Shown here piece after piece: positions 44,062 to 53,186 of a DNA stretch of 64,000 bases (the first letter of the stretch is position 1; the number at the start of each line of letters is the position of its first letter). Both the position numbers and the translations under genes were made by a program. Source of the stretch: JAFKFJ01 sp963786445 (lineage in GTDB: Bacteria; Pseudomonadota; Alphaproteobacteria; Acetobacterales; Acetobacteraceae); assembly GCA_963786445.1 (NCBI GenBank), contig CAWAZU010000007.1, positions 45,756 through 109,755 of the forward strand, written 5' to 3'. The notes beneath the pieces are model-generated. The model ran no database searches, had not been told where the DNA came from, and worked only from the letters and a program-made list of their open reading frames with translations.

Positions 44062-45528
44062 ATGGACAGTGCGGCATCGGCATCCGACGTGCATGGCCGG
44101 TCAAGGCAGGTCGTTCCGGTCATTCTGTCGGGCGGCTCCGGCACGCGGCTCTGGCCGGTGTCGCGGGAGAGCTTTCCCAAGCAGTTCTGGCCGCTGCTGT
44201 CCGACCGTTCGTTGATCGAAGAGACCGCGCGACGCGCCGCGGGCGCTGCGTTCGCTGCCCCAATGGTGATCTGCAACCACGAGCACCGCTTCCTGGCCGC
44301 CGAACAGATGCGGCAGGCAGGCGTCGCCGACGCACGCATCGTGCTGGAGCCGGTGGGTCGGAACAGCGCGCCCGCCGTGGCGGCCGCAGCGCTGCTGGCG
44401 GCCGAGGAGGACCCGCAGAGCGTCCTGTGGATGATGGCCGCAGACGCGGCGATCAGCGACGTCGCCGCTTTGCACGGCCTTTTGGCGGAAGCCGTGGCCG
44501 CAGCCCGACGCGGCCGGATCGTGATGTTCGGCATGCGCCCGACCGCACCCGAGACCGGCTACGGCTATATCGAAGTCGGGCCCCCGATGCCGGACCTGCC
44601 GGCGGTGTGCGACATCGCCAGCTTCGTCGAGAAGCCGGACAAGGCCACCGCGGTCACGCTCGTTGCGGACGGAAGGCATCTATGGAACTCGGGCATGTTC
44701 GTGTTCACCGCGGCCACGATGCTGGAGGAAATGCAGCGCCATGCCCCGGAAGTGCTGGCCGCGGTGCGCGCCGCCGTTACCGGACGTACCCGGGACCTCG
44801 ACTTCATTCGGCTGGCGGCAGCCCCGTTCGCCGAAGCGCCCAGCATCAGCCTCGACTACGCCATCGCCGAACGCACCGACCGTGCCGCCGTCGTGCCGGC
44901 CGACCTCGGTTGGTCGGACGTCGGCAGCTGGGGCGCCCTGTGGGAACTGGGCCGCAAGGACGATGCCGGGAACGTTGCCGTGGGGGACGTGCTGCTGGAA
45001 GGCGCACGGCACTGCTACGTCCGCAGCGACGGCATCCTGACCGCCGTGGTTGGGCTGCAGGATGCCATCGTGGTGGTCACCGAGGACGCCGTGCTGGCGA
45101 TGCACCGGGACCGCTCCCAGGACGTGAAGCGTATTGTCGATCGGCTGCGCGCGGACGGACGGCGCGAGGCGGCCGAGCACAATCGCTTCTATCGGCCCTG
45201 GGGCTTCTTCGAGACGCTGTTCGCCGCGGAACGCTTCCGCGTGCATCGCGTCGTGGTGGCCGCCGGACAGAGCCTCTCGCTGCACAAGCATTTTCATCGT
45301 GCCGAGTATCTGACCGTGCTGGCAGGCACCGCACTGCTCACGCGCGACGGCGAATCCCGGCTGGTGCGGGAGAACGAGAGCGCCGACGTGCCGATCGGCT
45401 GCCTGCATCGGGTCGCCAACCCCGGCCGGATTCCGCTGACGCTGATCGAGGTGCAGGCGGGAAGCTATCTCGGCGGGGACGACGTGGTGCGAGTTGAGGA
45501 CAGCTACGGCCGGGCCACGGCAGGATAG
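44062..45528 (+). CDS. mannose-1-phosphate guanylyltransferase / mannose-6-phosphate isomerase
   Basis: 488 residues, the usual length of bifunctional ManC/AlgA/XanB. The nucleotidyltransferase half has PVILSGGSGTRLWPVSRESF, FVEKPDKATA and WNSGMFVFTAATMLEE; the C-terminal cupin half has YRPWGFFETLF and GQSLSLHKHFHRAEYLTVLA. It makes GDP-mannose for surface polysaccharide. The motif usually written LPADHVI reads MAADAAISD, keeping the Asp but losing the His. The start has AAGGAGG 17 bases upstream. The upstream gap of 215 bases shows no gene. Confidence 0.9.
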   Translation: MDSAASASDVHGRSRQVVPVILSGGSGTRLWPVSRESFPKQFWPLLSDRSLIEETARRAAGAAFAAPMVICNHEHRFLAAEQMRQAGVADARIVLEPVGRNSAPAVAAAALLAAEEDPQSVLWMMAADAAISDVAALHGLLAEAVAAARRGRIVMFGMRPTAPETGYGYIEVGPPMPDLPAVCDIASFVEKPDKATAVTLVADGRHLWNSGMFVFTAATMLEEMQRHAPEVLAAVRAAVTGRTRDLDFIRLAAAPFAEAPSISLDYAIAERTDRAAVVPADLGWSDVGSWGALWELGRKDDAGNVAVGDVLLEGARHCYVRSDGILTAVVGLQDAIVVVTEDAVLAMHRDRSQDVKRIVDRLRADGRREAAEHNRFYRPWGFFETLFAAERFRVHRVVVAAGQSLSLHKHFHRAEYLTVLAGTALLTRDGESRLVRENESADVPIGCLHRVANPGRIPLTLIEVQAGSYLGGDDVVRVEDSYGRATAG

Positions 45529-45531
45529 CGG

Positions 45532-46122
45532 CTATCGCTGTCTGCGGCACAACGTCAACGGCCATATCAGACGCGAAACGCGGTCGATCTGCTCCTCGGC
45601 GCGGATGTGGTGGCCGTGGAACACCAGCACGACGGCGACCGCAGCCGCCAAAGGGATGGCCACGCGCAACCCCGCGGGGCGCGGGCCGGCTAGCTTTGCG
45701 AGGGCAAGGGCCCCGGCCATGCCGAGTGCTGCCCCGGCCAGCACGTCCGAGCGCGTATGCACGTGCAACGCCAGCCGCGTGTCGCCGAACAGGACGGCGA
45801 ATATGCCCGCCAGCAGCAGGACCGCCAGCGCACGCCGCAGGCCCGGCCGTGACTCGGGCAGCAGCAAGGACAGCAGTCCGCCATAGACCGCCGCGGCCGA
45901 CGCGGTATGGCCGCTCGGGCTATGCAAGCCGTGGAACGGCAGCCACGTCCCGCAGGCTGCAACCACCAGCTTTGCCAGCAGGACCGCGAGCAGGGTTGCC
46001 GGCACGACCAGCGCCCACGCCGCCGCGCCGCGGCGCCAGCCGGCGGCCAGCAACGCGATTGCCACCGCAACCGCGAGCGGGAGGACGACCGCAAGATCGG
46101 CAAAATCCGTCAGGAACAGCAT
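45532..46122 (-). CDS. PAP2-type membrane phosphatase
   Basis: 196 residues with about five membrane helices. The PAP2 active site is visible as SPSGHTASAAAVYGGLLSLL and GDTRLALHVHTRSDVLAGAA (Arg, His and Asp). The first motif (KxxxxxxRP) is not clear. The family removes phosphate from lipid phosphates such as undecaprenyl-PP or phosphatidate at the inner membrane. It is convergent with manC, their stops 3 bases apart. Confidence 0.82.
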   Translation of the reverse strand: MLFLTDFADLAVVLPLAVAVAIALLAAGWRRGAAAWALVVPATLLAVLLAKLVVAACGTWLPFHGLHSPSGHTASAAAVYGGLLSLLLPESRPGLRRALAVLLLAGIFAVLFGDTRLALHVHTRSDVLAGAALGMAGALALAKLAGPRPAGLRVAIPLAAAVAVVLVFHGHHIRAEEQIDRVSRLIWPLTLCRRQR

Positions 46123-46296
46123 GGGCACGCAATCATAACCGATAGAGCGGACTTCGTTCACGCCGCGGCCGACACAGGGGCGTGTTGTCAATGCCTTTGC
46201 CGCTGGTGTCGCCCGTTGGCGCGGACGGCGTCGGGATGGCTGGGCCGGTCCCGCTGACGCACGCACCGCAACGAGACCTCGAGACGGCGAACCAGC

Positions 46297-47097
46297 TCAC
46301 GCCACGAACTGCTCCGCGATGATCCGCTCGGAAAGCCCCTGGTCGGGGTCGAACAGAACGCAGACGCTGGTGTCCCGATCTTCGCTGACGGCAACACTGA
46401 CCACGTCGCGGACCTCGGTGAAGTCCGCCACTGCAGCGACCGGCCGCTTGTCCGCCTCCAGCACCTCGAACAGCACTTCGGCCGCGCTCGGCAGCAACGC
46501 GCCCCGCCAGCGTCGCGGACGAAACGCGCTGATCGGCGTCAGCGGCAGCAGGTTCGCCGACAGCGGCACGATCGGCCCGTGCGCCGACAGGTTGTAGGCG
46601 GTGGACCCGGCCGGCGTGGACACCAGCACGCCGTCGCAGATCAGCTCCGGCAGCCGAACGCGCCCGTCCACGGTGATGCGGATCTTCGCCGCCTGGCGCA
46701 GCTGCCGGAGCAGCGACACCTCGTTCAGCGCCAGCGCCTCCTCGACCCGTCCGGTGACTGTTACCACGGACATGCGCAGCGGATGCAGGATCGCCGCCTG
46801 GGCGCGCGCCAGGCGGCCCGGCAGGTCCTCCTCGCTGTATTCGTTCATCAGGAAGCCGACCGAACCGCAGTTCATGCCGTACACCGGCGCCGCCCGCGCC
46901 AGGTTACGATGCAGCGACTCAAGCATGAATCCGTCGCCGCCCAGGCACACCAGGGCATCCGCCTCGTCTATCGGGCAATCGCGGTAACGCTCGGTCAGGC
47001 GTGCCCGCGCCGCCTGGGCTAGCGGCGTCGGCGATGCGGCGAAGGCAATGCGCCTGAACCGTTCCTCCGCCGCGGCGGCCGCGTCGGTCGCAGTCAC
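46297..47097 (-). CDS. nadK: NAD kinase
   Basis: About 266 residues with a GTG start overlapping the upstream nitrilase stop. The NAD-kinase signature reads ALVCLGGDGFMLESLHR, followed by GMNCGSVGFLMNEYSEEDLP, LNEVSLLRQLRQAAKIR and CDGVLVSTPAGSTAYNLSAH. It phosphorylates NAD to NADP using ATP in the cytoplasm. Pairing with a nitrilase-family gene by a four-base overlap shows an operon. Confidence 0.93.
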   Translation of the reverse strand: MTATDAAAAAEERFRRIAFAASPTPLAQAARARLTERYRDCPIDEADALVCLGGDGFMLESLHRNLARAAPVYGMNCGSVGFLMNEYSEEDLPGRLARAQAAILHPLRMSVVTVTGRVEEALALNEVSLLRQLRQAAKIRITVDGRVRLPELICDGVLVSTPAGSTAYNLSAHGPIVPLSANLLPLTPISAFRPRRWRGALLPSAAEVLFEVLEADKRPVAAVADFTEVRDVVSVAVSEDRDTSVCVLFDPDQGLSERIIAEQFVA

Positions 47098-47930
47098 GCG
47101 AGCTTGCGGTGCTCGAGCACGGGCATGTCGCGCCGGACGCGCGCGGTCAACTGCATGTCGATGCGCGCACTCGCCCATCCCACGCCGTCGGAGGCGCGCG
47201 CCACCACGGCGCCCCAAGGGTCGCAGACCAACGAGTGACCATAGGTGTAGCGCGGCCCGCCGCCGCCGTCGGTATGGGCGCCGCAGGTTGCCGGGGCGGC
47301 GACCCAGCACTGCGTTTCGACGGCGCGCGCCCGCAGCAATACCTCCCAATGGTCCTTGCCGGTTTGCAGGGTGAAGGCCGCGGGAAGGAAGATCAGCTCC
47401 GCGCCGGCCCGCCGAAGCGCCAGGAAAAGTTCGGGAAAGCGCACATCATAGCAGATTGCCAACCCCACGCGGGTCCCGTCGACCTCGCACGTGACCACTT
47501 CGCTCCCGCTGCCGAAGGTCGCGCTCTCGCGATAGCCGGTGCCGTCGGGGGTGACGATGTCGAACAGGTGGATCTTGCGGTAGCGCGCGATCTCGCGCCC
47601 CTCGGGGTCGAACAGGACGGTGGTGTTGAACAGACGCTCGCCGGCGCGTTCGGCCATCGAGCCGCCGTGGACGTGAATGCGCTGGCTGCGGGCGACGCCG
47701 CGCAGGAACTCGTACGCGGGGCCACCGGGCTGATTGGCCTCCGGCGGCGGCAGTTCCTCCGCCGCGTCAAATTTGGCGGCGCGATCGCCGCCGAGGCAGG
47801 TCCACATCTCCGGCAGCGCGACCACGGAAGGGCGATCGGCCGTGATGGCCGCGCCCAGCAACCGTTCGGCCTGCGCCAGGTTCTGGGCCTTGTCGTGCCC
47901 GACATTCATCTGCATCACGCTGACGCGCAT
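47094..47930 (-). CDS. carbon-nitrogen hydrolase (nitrilase superfamily)
   Basis: 278 residues. The catalytic Glu-Lys-Cys triad is evident: VVALPEMWTCLGG, YRKIHLFDIVTPDGTGYRES and VGLAICYDVRFPELFLALRR. The size and YDVRFPE motif match the Nit/omega-amidase branch, which repairs deaminated glutathione or removes the amide of alpha-ketoglutaramate. Overlap with nadK by four bases places it first in that operon. The exact amide substrate is not shown. Confidence 0.88.
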   Translation of the reverse strand: MRVSVMQMNVGHDKAQNLAQAERLLGAAITADRPSVVALPEMWTCLGGDRAAKFDAAEELPPPEANQPGGPAYEFLRGVARSQRIHVHGGSMAERAGERLFNTTVLFDPEGREIARYRKIHLFDIVTPDGTGYRESATFGSGSEVVTCEVDGTRVGLAICYDVRFPELFLALRRAGAELIFLPAAFTLQTGKDHWEVLLRARAVETQCWVAAPATCGAHTDGGGGPRYTYGHSLVCDPWGAVVARASDGVGWASARIDMQLTARVRRDMPVLEHRKLA

Positions 47931-47975
47931 CGCCCACCCTCCTGCGGCTGCCGGGAAGCTACCGCCTCGCGCTCA

Positions 47976-48371
47976 TCACGGCCAGTCAAGCCGTGGTTCC
48001 GACCGCCCCCCCGGCCCGCGAAGCCGGCGCGGCACGTCGTTTTGCTCATCGCTCCAGTCATCATCCGCGTCCTGCGGCGAAGGCCGGTGCGGTGGCTCGT
48101 CAGGCGATGGCGCCGGGGGGATCGGCGGACGGCCGCCCGGGTCGCGGCGATGCGGCGACGGGTCGGCAGGATCGGGAAGCCGCAGGCTGAGGGTGCGGAT
48201 TTCGCCCTGGATCTCGTCAAGCCGCGCTTCGATCAGCTCGAGTCGCCCCTTCACGCCGAACACGCTGAACGGCATCAGCAGGAACACGGCCAGGTACAGC
48301 AGAATCGGCACCAGAACGGCCAGCGGCACCCACCAGGGCAGCCAGTCGGGCAGGGCGAAGGGCATGGTCAT
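47976..48371 (-). CDS. small membrane protein with Pro-rich tail
   Basis: 131 residues. One or two N-terminal membrane segments (WLPWWVPLAVLVPILLYLAV) are followed by a short helix LELIEARLDEIQGEIRTLSL and a Pro/Arg/Asp-rich C-terminal tail. No named domain was found. It lies 45 bases upstream of the nitrilase-nadK operon on the same strand and could be its first gene. Confidence 0.6.
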   Translation of the reverse strand: MTMPFALPDWLPWWVPLAVLVPILLYLAVFLLMPFSVFGVKGRLELIEARLDEIQGEIRTLSLRLPDPADPSPHRRDPGGRPPIPPAPSPDEPPHRPSPQDADDDWSDEQNDVPRRLRGPGGRSEPRLDWP

Positions 48372-48472
48372 GTTGCAATCGTAGCAGGGGCTGCAGATCA
48401 GGGCGACACGTGGCGAGTCTGGATTGTTGGCCCGTAGGATGCCACGACCGCGCCACTGGAACGAGACCCGCC

Positions 48473-49594
48473 ATGCTCCTGCTGATCCCCGGCCCCGTCA
48501 CCACCCGCCCCGAAGTGCGCGCGGCCGCCGCGCTGGACTATGCGCCGTGGGACCGGGATTTCAGGCCGCTGTACGCTGCCGTGCGCGCTGCGATCGGCGC
48601 GCTTGCCGGCGACGTTCTGAAGACCCATGCCGTGCTTCCCCTACAAGGCTCCGGCCATTTCGCGATTGAGGCAACCCTGCGAACCTTGGTGCCGCGCGAC
48701 GGCCGCATCCTGATTCCGGTCACCGGTTCGTACGGCGAACGCATGGCGCGGCTGGCGCGCGAAATCGGCCGCGACGTGGTCACATGGCCGATAGCCCTCG
48801 ACGCGCCGCTCGCGCCGCAGGCCGTCGCGCAGGCCCTCGCGGCCGATCCTGCGGTGACGCATGTCGGGCTGGTATATTCCGAAACCAGCACGGGCGTCGT
48901 GCATGACCCGGTGGCGATCGGCGCGGCGGTCCGGGCGGCGGGGCGGCGCGTCATTCTCGACGCGGTGTCCGCATTCGGCGCCTTGCCCCTCGACCTCAGC
49001 CGCCATCCCGAGATCGATGCGGCGGTGTTCACGGCCAACAAATGCCTGGAAGGGCTGCCTGGCCTCGCGGTCGTGATCGCGCGGATCGACGCGCTGGCGG
49101 CGGCGCCGCCGGGGCAGGCGGGAAGCTGGTGCTTCGACCTGCGTGACATCTACGAGGCGGGCGAGCGCGACGGCTGGGGCAGCTTCCGCTTCACGCCGCC
49201 GGCGCAGATCGTGGCGGCGCTGCGCGTCGCATTGGGGCTGCACGCGGCCGAAGGCGGTGCCCCGGCCCGCCTCGCGCGCTACCGTGCCAACGCTGGGGTG
49301 CTCTACGACGGCATGAAGGCAATCGGCCTCGCGCCGTACCTCGCTGCCGCTGTGCAAGGACCGATCGTGGTCAATGTGCTTGCGCCCGGCGATCGGCGGT
49401 GGTCGCTGCAAGCGTTCGTCGATGTGCTGAAGGCCCGTGGTTACCTCATCAGCAATTTCTACAACACGCAGCGCCCAGGTTTCCGCGTCGGCTGCATCGG
49501 CGCCGTTGCGCCGCACGACATGCACGGCTTCGTAGCGGCGGCGGATGACGCACTGCGGACACTGGACATCAGCGAGCGCGCCCCCCCAGACTAA
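48473..49594 (+). CDS. PLP aminotransferase, 2-aminoethylphosphonate-pyruvate type (PhnW-like)
   Basis: 373 residues. The start LLLIPGPVTTRPEVRAAAAL, LPLQGSGHFAIEATLRTLVP, VYSETSTGVVHDPVAIGAAV and the PLP-lysine site FTANKCLEGLPGLAVVIARI match class V aminotransferases of the PhnW/alanine-glyoxylate group; the C-terminal YLISNFYNTQRPGFRVGCIG is PhnW-like. It would transfer the amino group of 2-aminoethylphosphonate or a similar amine to pyruvate. No phosphonatase or phosphonate transporter is adjacent, so the substrate is open. Confidence 0.82.
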   Translation: MLLLIPGPVTTRPEVRAAAALDYAPWDRDFRPLYAAVRAAIGALAGDVLKTHAVLPLQGSGHFAIEATLRTLVPRDGRILIPVTGSYGERMARLAREIGRDVVTWPIALDAPLAPQAVAQALAADPAVTHVGLVYSETSTGVVHDPVAIGAAVRAAGRRVILDAVSAFGALPLDLSRHPEIDAAVFTANKCLEGLPGLAVVIARIDALAAAPPGQAGSWCFDLRDIYEAGERDGWGSFRFTPPAQIVAALRVALGLHAAEGGAPARLARYRANAGVLYDGMKAIGLAPYLAAAVQGPIVVNVLAPGDRRWSLQAFVDVLKARGYLISNFYNTQRPGFRVGCIGAVAPHDMHGFVAAADDALRTLDISERAPPD

Positions 49595-49618
49595 CTCGGG
49601 TCCGAACAGGTCTGTGCC

Positions 49619-51289
49619 ATGCCGAGCGACCTCGAGATCGCGCGTTCCGTTCGCCTCCGCCCAATCGCGGAGATCGGCGAGCGCGCCGGCATCCCCGCTT
49701 CGGCCTTGCTGCCCTATGGCCGTCACAAGGCCAAGGTCGATTTCACCTTCGTGCGGCAGGCCTCGCAGCGCCCGCCGGGCGCGCTGGTGCTGGTCACCGG
49801 CATCACGCCGACGGCAGCCGGCGAGGGCAAGACCACGACCAGCGTCGGCCTGGGCGACGCGCTGAACGCCGCGGGACGGCGGACCATGATCTGCCTGCGC
49901 CAACCCAGCCTCGGCCCGTGCTTCGGCATGAAGGGCGGCGCGACCGGCGGCGGCTGGGCGCAGGTTGCGCCGATGGATGAGATCAACCTGCACTTCACCG
50001 GCGATTTCCATGCCATCACCTCGGCCAACAACCTGCTGGCCGCACTGATCGATAATCATCTCTATTGGGGCAACCGGGTCGGGCTCGATCCACGGCGGAT
50101 GACGTGGCGGCGCTGTCTGGACATGAACGACCGCGCGCTGCGCAACACCGTGATCGGCCTCGGCGGCGCAGCGAATGGCGTGCCGCGCGAGGAAGGCTTC
50201 GACATCACCGTCGCCTCCGAGATCATGGCGGTGTTCAGCTTGGCTCGTGACCTGGAAGACCTGCAAGCCAGGCTCGCGCGGATCGTGGTGGGCGCGCGCA
50301 CTGACGGGTCGCTGGTGCAGGCCGCGGAGCTCGATGCGGTGGGCGCGATGGCGGCCCTGTTGCGCGATGCGCTCATGCCGAACCTCGTGCAGACGCTCGC
50401 AGGCTCGCCGGCGCTGGTGCATGGCGGCCCGTTCGCCAACATCGCGCATGGCTGCAACTCGGTGATGGCAACGCGGCTCGGGCTGGGTCTGGCCGACATC
50501 GTGGTGACCGAAGCCGGCTTCGGCGCCGATCTCGGCGGCGAGAAGTTCCTGGATATCAAATGCCGCCTCGCGGGTTTGCAACCGGCCTGCGCGGTGGTGG
50601 TGGCGACCGTTCGCGCGCTGAAGATGCATGGCGGGGTGGCGAAGTCCGCCCTGGACCGCGCCGACCCCGCCGCGGTCGGCCGCGGCGTCGCCAACCTGCG
50701 GCGCCACGTCGAGAACATGGCGAAGTTCGGCCTGCCTGTGGTGGTGGCGGTGAACCGCTTCACCTCCGACAGCGACGCGGAGATCGCCGAGGTTCAGGCG
50801 GCGACGGCTCCGCTCGGCGTCGCTACCGCGCTCTGCACGCACTGGTCCGACGGAGCGGCCGGCGCCGCCGAGCTCGCGGCGCAGGTGCTGCATGTGCTCG
50901 ACGGCGAACCACCCGGCATCCGCCTGCTCTACCCCGACGCCCTGCCGCTCGCCGGGAAAATCGGCGTCATTGCGCGCGAAATCTACCGCGCCTCGGAGGT
51001 GACCATCGCGCCGGCCGCTCTGCGCAAGCTGGCATCCTGGGAAGCGGCCGGCTTCGGCGCCGCGCCGGTGTGCATTGCGAAAACCCAATACAGCTTCAGC
51101 GCCGACCCGAGCCTGCTCGGCGCGCCGGAGAACCATCTCTTTCCTGTGCGCGACGTGCGGCTGTCCGGCGGGGCAGGCTTTGTCGTTGCCCTGGCCGGCG
51201 ACATCCGCACCATGCCGGGCCTGCCGCGCGTTCCGGCCGCGTCCAAGATCGGCCTGGACGCCGATGGCGAAATCGCCGGGCTGGGCTGA
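49619..51289 (+). CDS. fhs: formate-tetrahydrofolate ligase
   Basis: 556 residues, the family length. P-loop GITPTAAGEGKTTTSVGLGD, then RQPSLGPCFGMKGGATGGGW, NLHFTGDFHAITSANNLLAA and EAGFGADLGGEKFLDIKCRL are diagnostic. It makes 10-formyl-THF from formate, THF and ATP. It follows the aminotransferase gene by 24 bases. It feeds the same one-carbon pool as the sarcosine oxidase at 18-23 kb, and formate may also come from the N-formylglutamate amidohydrolase. Confidence 0.95.
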   Translation: MPSDLEIARSVRLRPIAEIGERAGIPASALLPYGRHKAKVDFTFVRQASQRPPGALVLVTGITPTAAGEGKTTTSVGLGDALNAAGRRTMICLRQPSLGPCFGMKGGATGGGWAQVAPMDEINLHFTGDFHAITSANNLLAALIDNHLYWGNRVGLDPRRMTWRRCLDMNDRALRNTVIGLGGAANGVPREEGFDITVASEIMAVFSLARDLEDLQARLARIVVGARTDGSLVQAAELDAVGAMAALLRDALMPNLVQTLAGSPALVHGGPFANIAHGCNSVMATRLGLGLADIVVTEAGFGADLGGEKFLDIKCRLAGLQPACAVVVATVRALKMHGGVAKSALDRADPAAVGRGVANLRRHVENMAKFGLPVVVAVNRFTSDSDAEIAEVQAATAPLGVATALCTHWSDGAAGAAELAAQVLHVLDGEPPGIRLLYPDALPLAGKIGVIAREIYRASEVTIAPAALRKLASWEAAGFGAAPVCIAKTQYSFSADPSLLGAPENHLFPVRDVRLSGGAGFVVALAGDIRTMPGLPRVPAASKIGLDADGEIAGLG

Positions 51290-51295
51290 CCAGGA

Positions 51296-51811
51296 TCAGG
51301 AATCGTAGGCGACCAGCGCCTCGAACGGCACGTCCAGCCGGCTGCGGCCATTAAGGAAAGTGAGTTCGATTAATGCCGTGGCAGCGGGCACGACGGCGCC
51401 CACCTGCCGCAGCAGCGCGATGCCGGCCGACATGGTACCGCCGGTCGCCAGCAGGTCATCCACGATCACTACGCGCTGCCCCGGTTCGACCGCGTCGGCC
51501 TGGATCTCGATCCGGTCGGCGCCATACTCCAGCCCGTAATCGAACCCGATGGTTTCGCCCGGCAGCTTGCCCCGCTTGCGCAGCATGATGAAGCCGCAAC
51601 CGAGCTTGAGCGCGAGCGGCGCCGCCATCAGGAACCCGCGCGACTCCAGGCCGGCCAGCAGATCCGGCTGGTAGGCGCGCACCGCCTTCGCCATGCGCCC
51701 CATCGCCACCTGCCAAGCGTCGGCATGCCGCAGCAGCGTCGCAATGTCGTAGAACAGGATGCCCGGCTTCGGGAAATCGGGAACGGAGCGGATGTGCTCC
51801 TTGAGGTCCAT
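51296..51811 (-). CDS. apt: adenine phosphoribosyltransferase
   Basis: 171 residues. The start MDLKEHIRSVPDFPKPGILF, the segment GLESRGFLMAAPLALKLGCG and the PRPP-binding site RVVIVDDLLATGGTMSAGIA are typical of Apt. It salvages adenine to AMP. It is convergent with fhs, the stops 6 bases apart, and begins 55 bases after tRNA-Pro on the same strand. Confidence 0.94.
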   Translation of the reverse strand: MDLKEHIRSVPDFPKPGILFYDIATLLRHADAWQVAMGRMAKAVRAYQPDLLAGLESRGFLMAAPLALKLGCGFIMLRKRGKLPGETIGFDYGLEYGADRIEIQADAVEPGQRVVIVDDLLATGGTMSAGIALLRQVGAVVPAATALIELTFLNGRSRLDVPFEALVAYDS

Positions 51812-51866
51812 GGCGTGTCCGTCTCCTCGCCGCGGGCATTCTGGCTGTCAGGCGGGCGGGCCATGG

Positions 51867-51940
51867 TCGGAGTGAGAGGATTCGAACCTCCGGCCCCTGC
51901 GTCCCGAACACAGTGCTCTACCAGGCTGAGCTACACTCCG
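51867..51940 (-). tRNA. tRNA-Pro (CGG)
   Basis: On the minus strand the cloverleaf is complete: acceptor CGGAGTG/CACTCCG, D-arm GCTC/GAGC, anticodon arm CTGTG-TTCGGGA-CGCAG with anticodon CGG, and T-arm GGAGG-TTCGAAT-CCTCT. The 3' CCA is not encoded. It reads proline codon CCG, the common one in this GC-rich genome. Confidence 0.95.
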
Positions 51941-51986
51941 ATGCGGCGCCCGCATATAGCGACCGCAAAGCGCGGCGGCAAGCGCG

Positions 51987-52568
51987 TCACAGCAACGACG
52001 CCGCGCCCCCCGCGACGGTGCCGAGCGTCGCCAGCCGAGCGAGCAGGGCCGGGACACCGTCCGCGACCTCGTAGAACGCCCGGGCATCCGCCGGCGCGAA
52101 CCCGTCGGCGATCGCGCCTTCGATCAGCGCCAGCAACGTGGCCGCCGAGCCGTCCACGTCGCAGATCAGGACCGGCTTGTCGTGCAGCCGCAACTGGCGC
52201 CAAGTGAGGATTTCAAAGGTCTCGTCGAACGTGCCGAGACCGCCGGGGAACGAGACGAAGGCGTCGGCCAGCTCGAACATGCGCCGCTTGCGGGCGTGCA
52301 TGCTGTCGGTCACGACCAACTCGTTGACCCCCTCGTGGGCAACCTCCCATTGCCGGAGAAATTCCGGGATGACGCCGATGACACGCCCGCCAGCGGCCAG
52401 CGTTGCGTCGGCCAGCGCCCCCATCAGCCCGATCCGGCCGCCGCCATACACCAGCTGCACTCCCGCGCGGGCCAGCCCTTCGCCCAACTCGACGGCCGCG
52501 GCGCGGAATGCTGGCATATGGCCTGTCCTGGAACCGCAGAACACGGCGACGGAGCGGATGACGGGCAT
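51987..52568 (-). CDS. LOG-family phosphoribohydrolase (Rossman fold nucleotide-binding)
   Basis: 193 residues. SVAVFCGSRTGHMPAFRAAA, QLVYGGGRIGLMGALADATL and the signature FVSFPGGLGTFDETFEILTW with the PGGxGTxxE motif are those of the LOG/TIGR00730 family. Bacterial LOG proteins release a base or nucleobase from nucleoside 5'-monophosphates, with cytokinin ribotides or AMP as in vitro substrates. It is on the same strand as and upstream of tRNA-Pro. Confidence 0.9.
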   Translation of the reverse strand: MPVIRSVAVFCGSRTGHMPAFRAAAVELGEGLARAGVQLVYGGGRIGLMGALADATLAAGGRVIGVIPEFLRQWEVAHEGVNELVVTDSMHARKRRMFELADAFVSFPGGLGTFDETFEILTWRQLRLHDKPVLICDVDGSAATLLALIEGAIADGFAPADARAFYEVADGVPALLARLATLGTVAGGAASLL

Positions 52569-52724
52569 GCTTGTCCTTTCGGTCGGGGCCAGTCCCAGGG
52601 TTTGTCGGCCGCAACGCCCGCCGGCAAGAGCGGTCGGCAGATTTTTGCGCCGCCACCTGGCCGAGGAGTTGTCAATCGGCCCGCGACATCATCTAACGAT
52701 TGGTGACCCAGGGGGAGTGGAAGC

Positions 52725-53186
52725 ATGCGAGGAGGAACGATCAGGCTCGCGGCGGTGCTGGCTGGCGGCTTGGCCTTGAGCGGCACGATGATCGCCCTCG
52801 CGGCGACGCCCGCGCAGATCATCGCCGAGCGGTGAGCCGGCTACAAGCGCATGGGGCAGAATTTCAAGGCGATGAAGGACGCCATCGACGCGGGCGCCCC
52901 GGTCGCGCCGCTCGCTCCGAAAGCAGCCGAGATCGTGGCGTGGGCGAAGCGGATCCCGACGATGTTTCCGCCGGGCACGGAAACTGGCGGCGGGACGCAT
53001 GCCAAACCAGCGGTCTGGTCGGAGCGCGGCGGCTTCGAGAAGGACGCCGCCGCTCTGCAGGAGCAGGCCGGGAAGCTGGAACAGGCCGCGCAATCCGGCG
53101 ACAAGTCCGCCTTCGCCGCGCAGTGGAAGGCCAGCGCGAATGCCTGCGGCACCTGCCACAAGACCTACCGCTACAAGCTGTCCTAG
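52725..53186 (+). pseudogene. class II cytochrome c (c'/c556 type) with in-frame TGA
   Basis: The frame starts with a signal peptide (MRGGTIRLAAVLAGGLALSG) and continues AATPAQIIAER, then meets TGA at 52833-52835, then AGYKRMGQNFKAMKDAIDAG and so on to the heme site CGTCHKTYRYKLS at the C-terminus. Without the TGA it would be a normal 153-residue periplasmic cytochrome c', in which the residue after ER is usually a polar or basic one; CGA to TGA is a single change. As written, no signal peptide would be joined to the heme domain. Sequence error, recent inactivation or read-through cannot be told apart. It is convergent with a cytochrome b gene. Confidence 0.8.
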
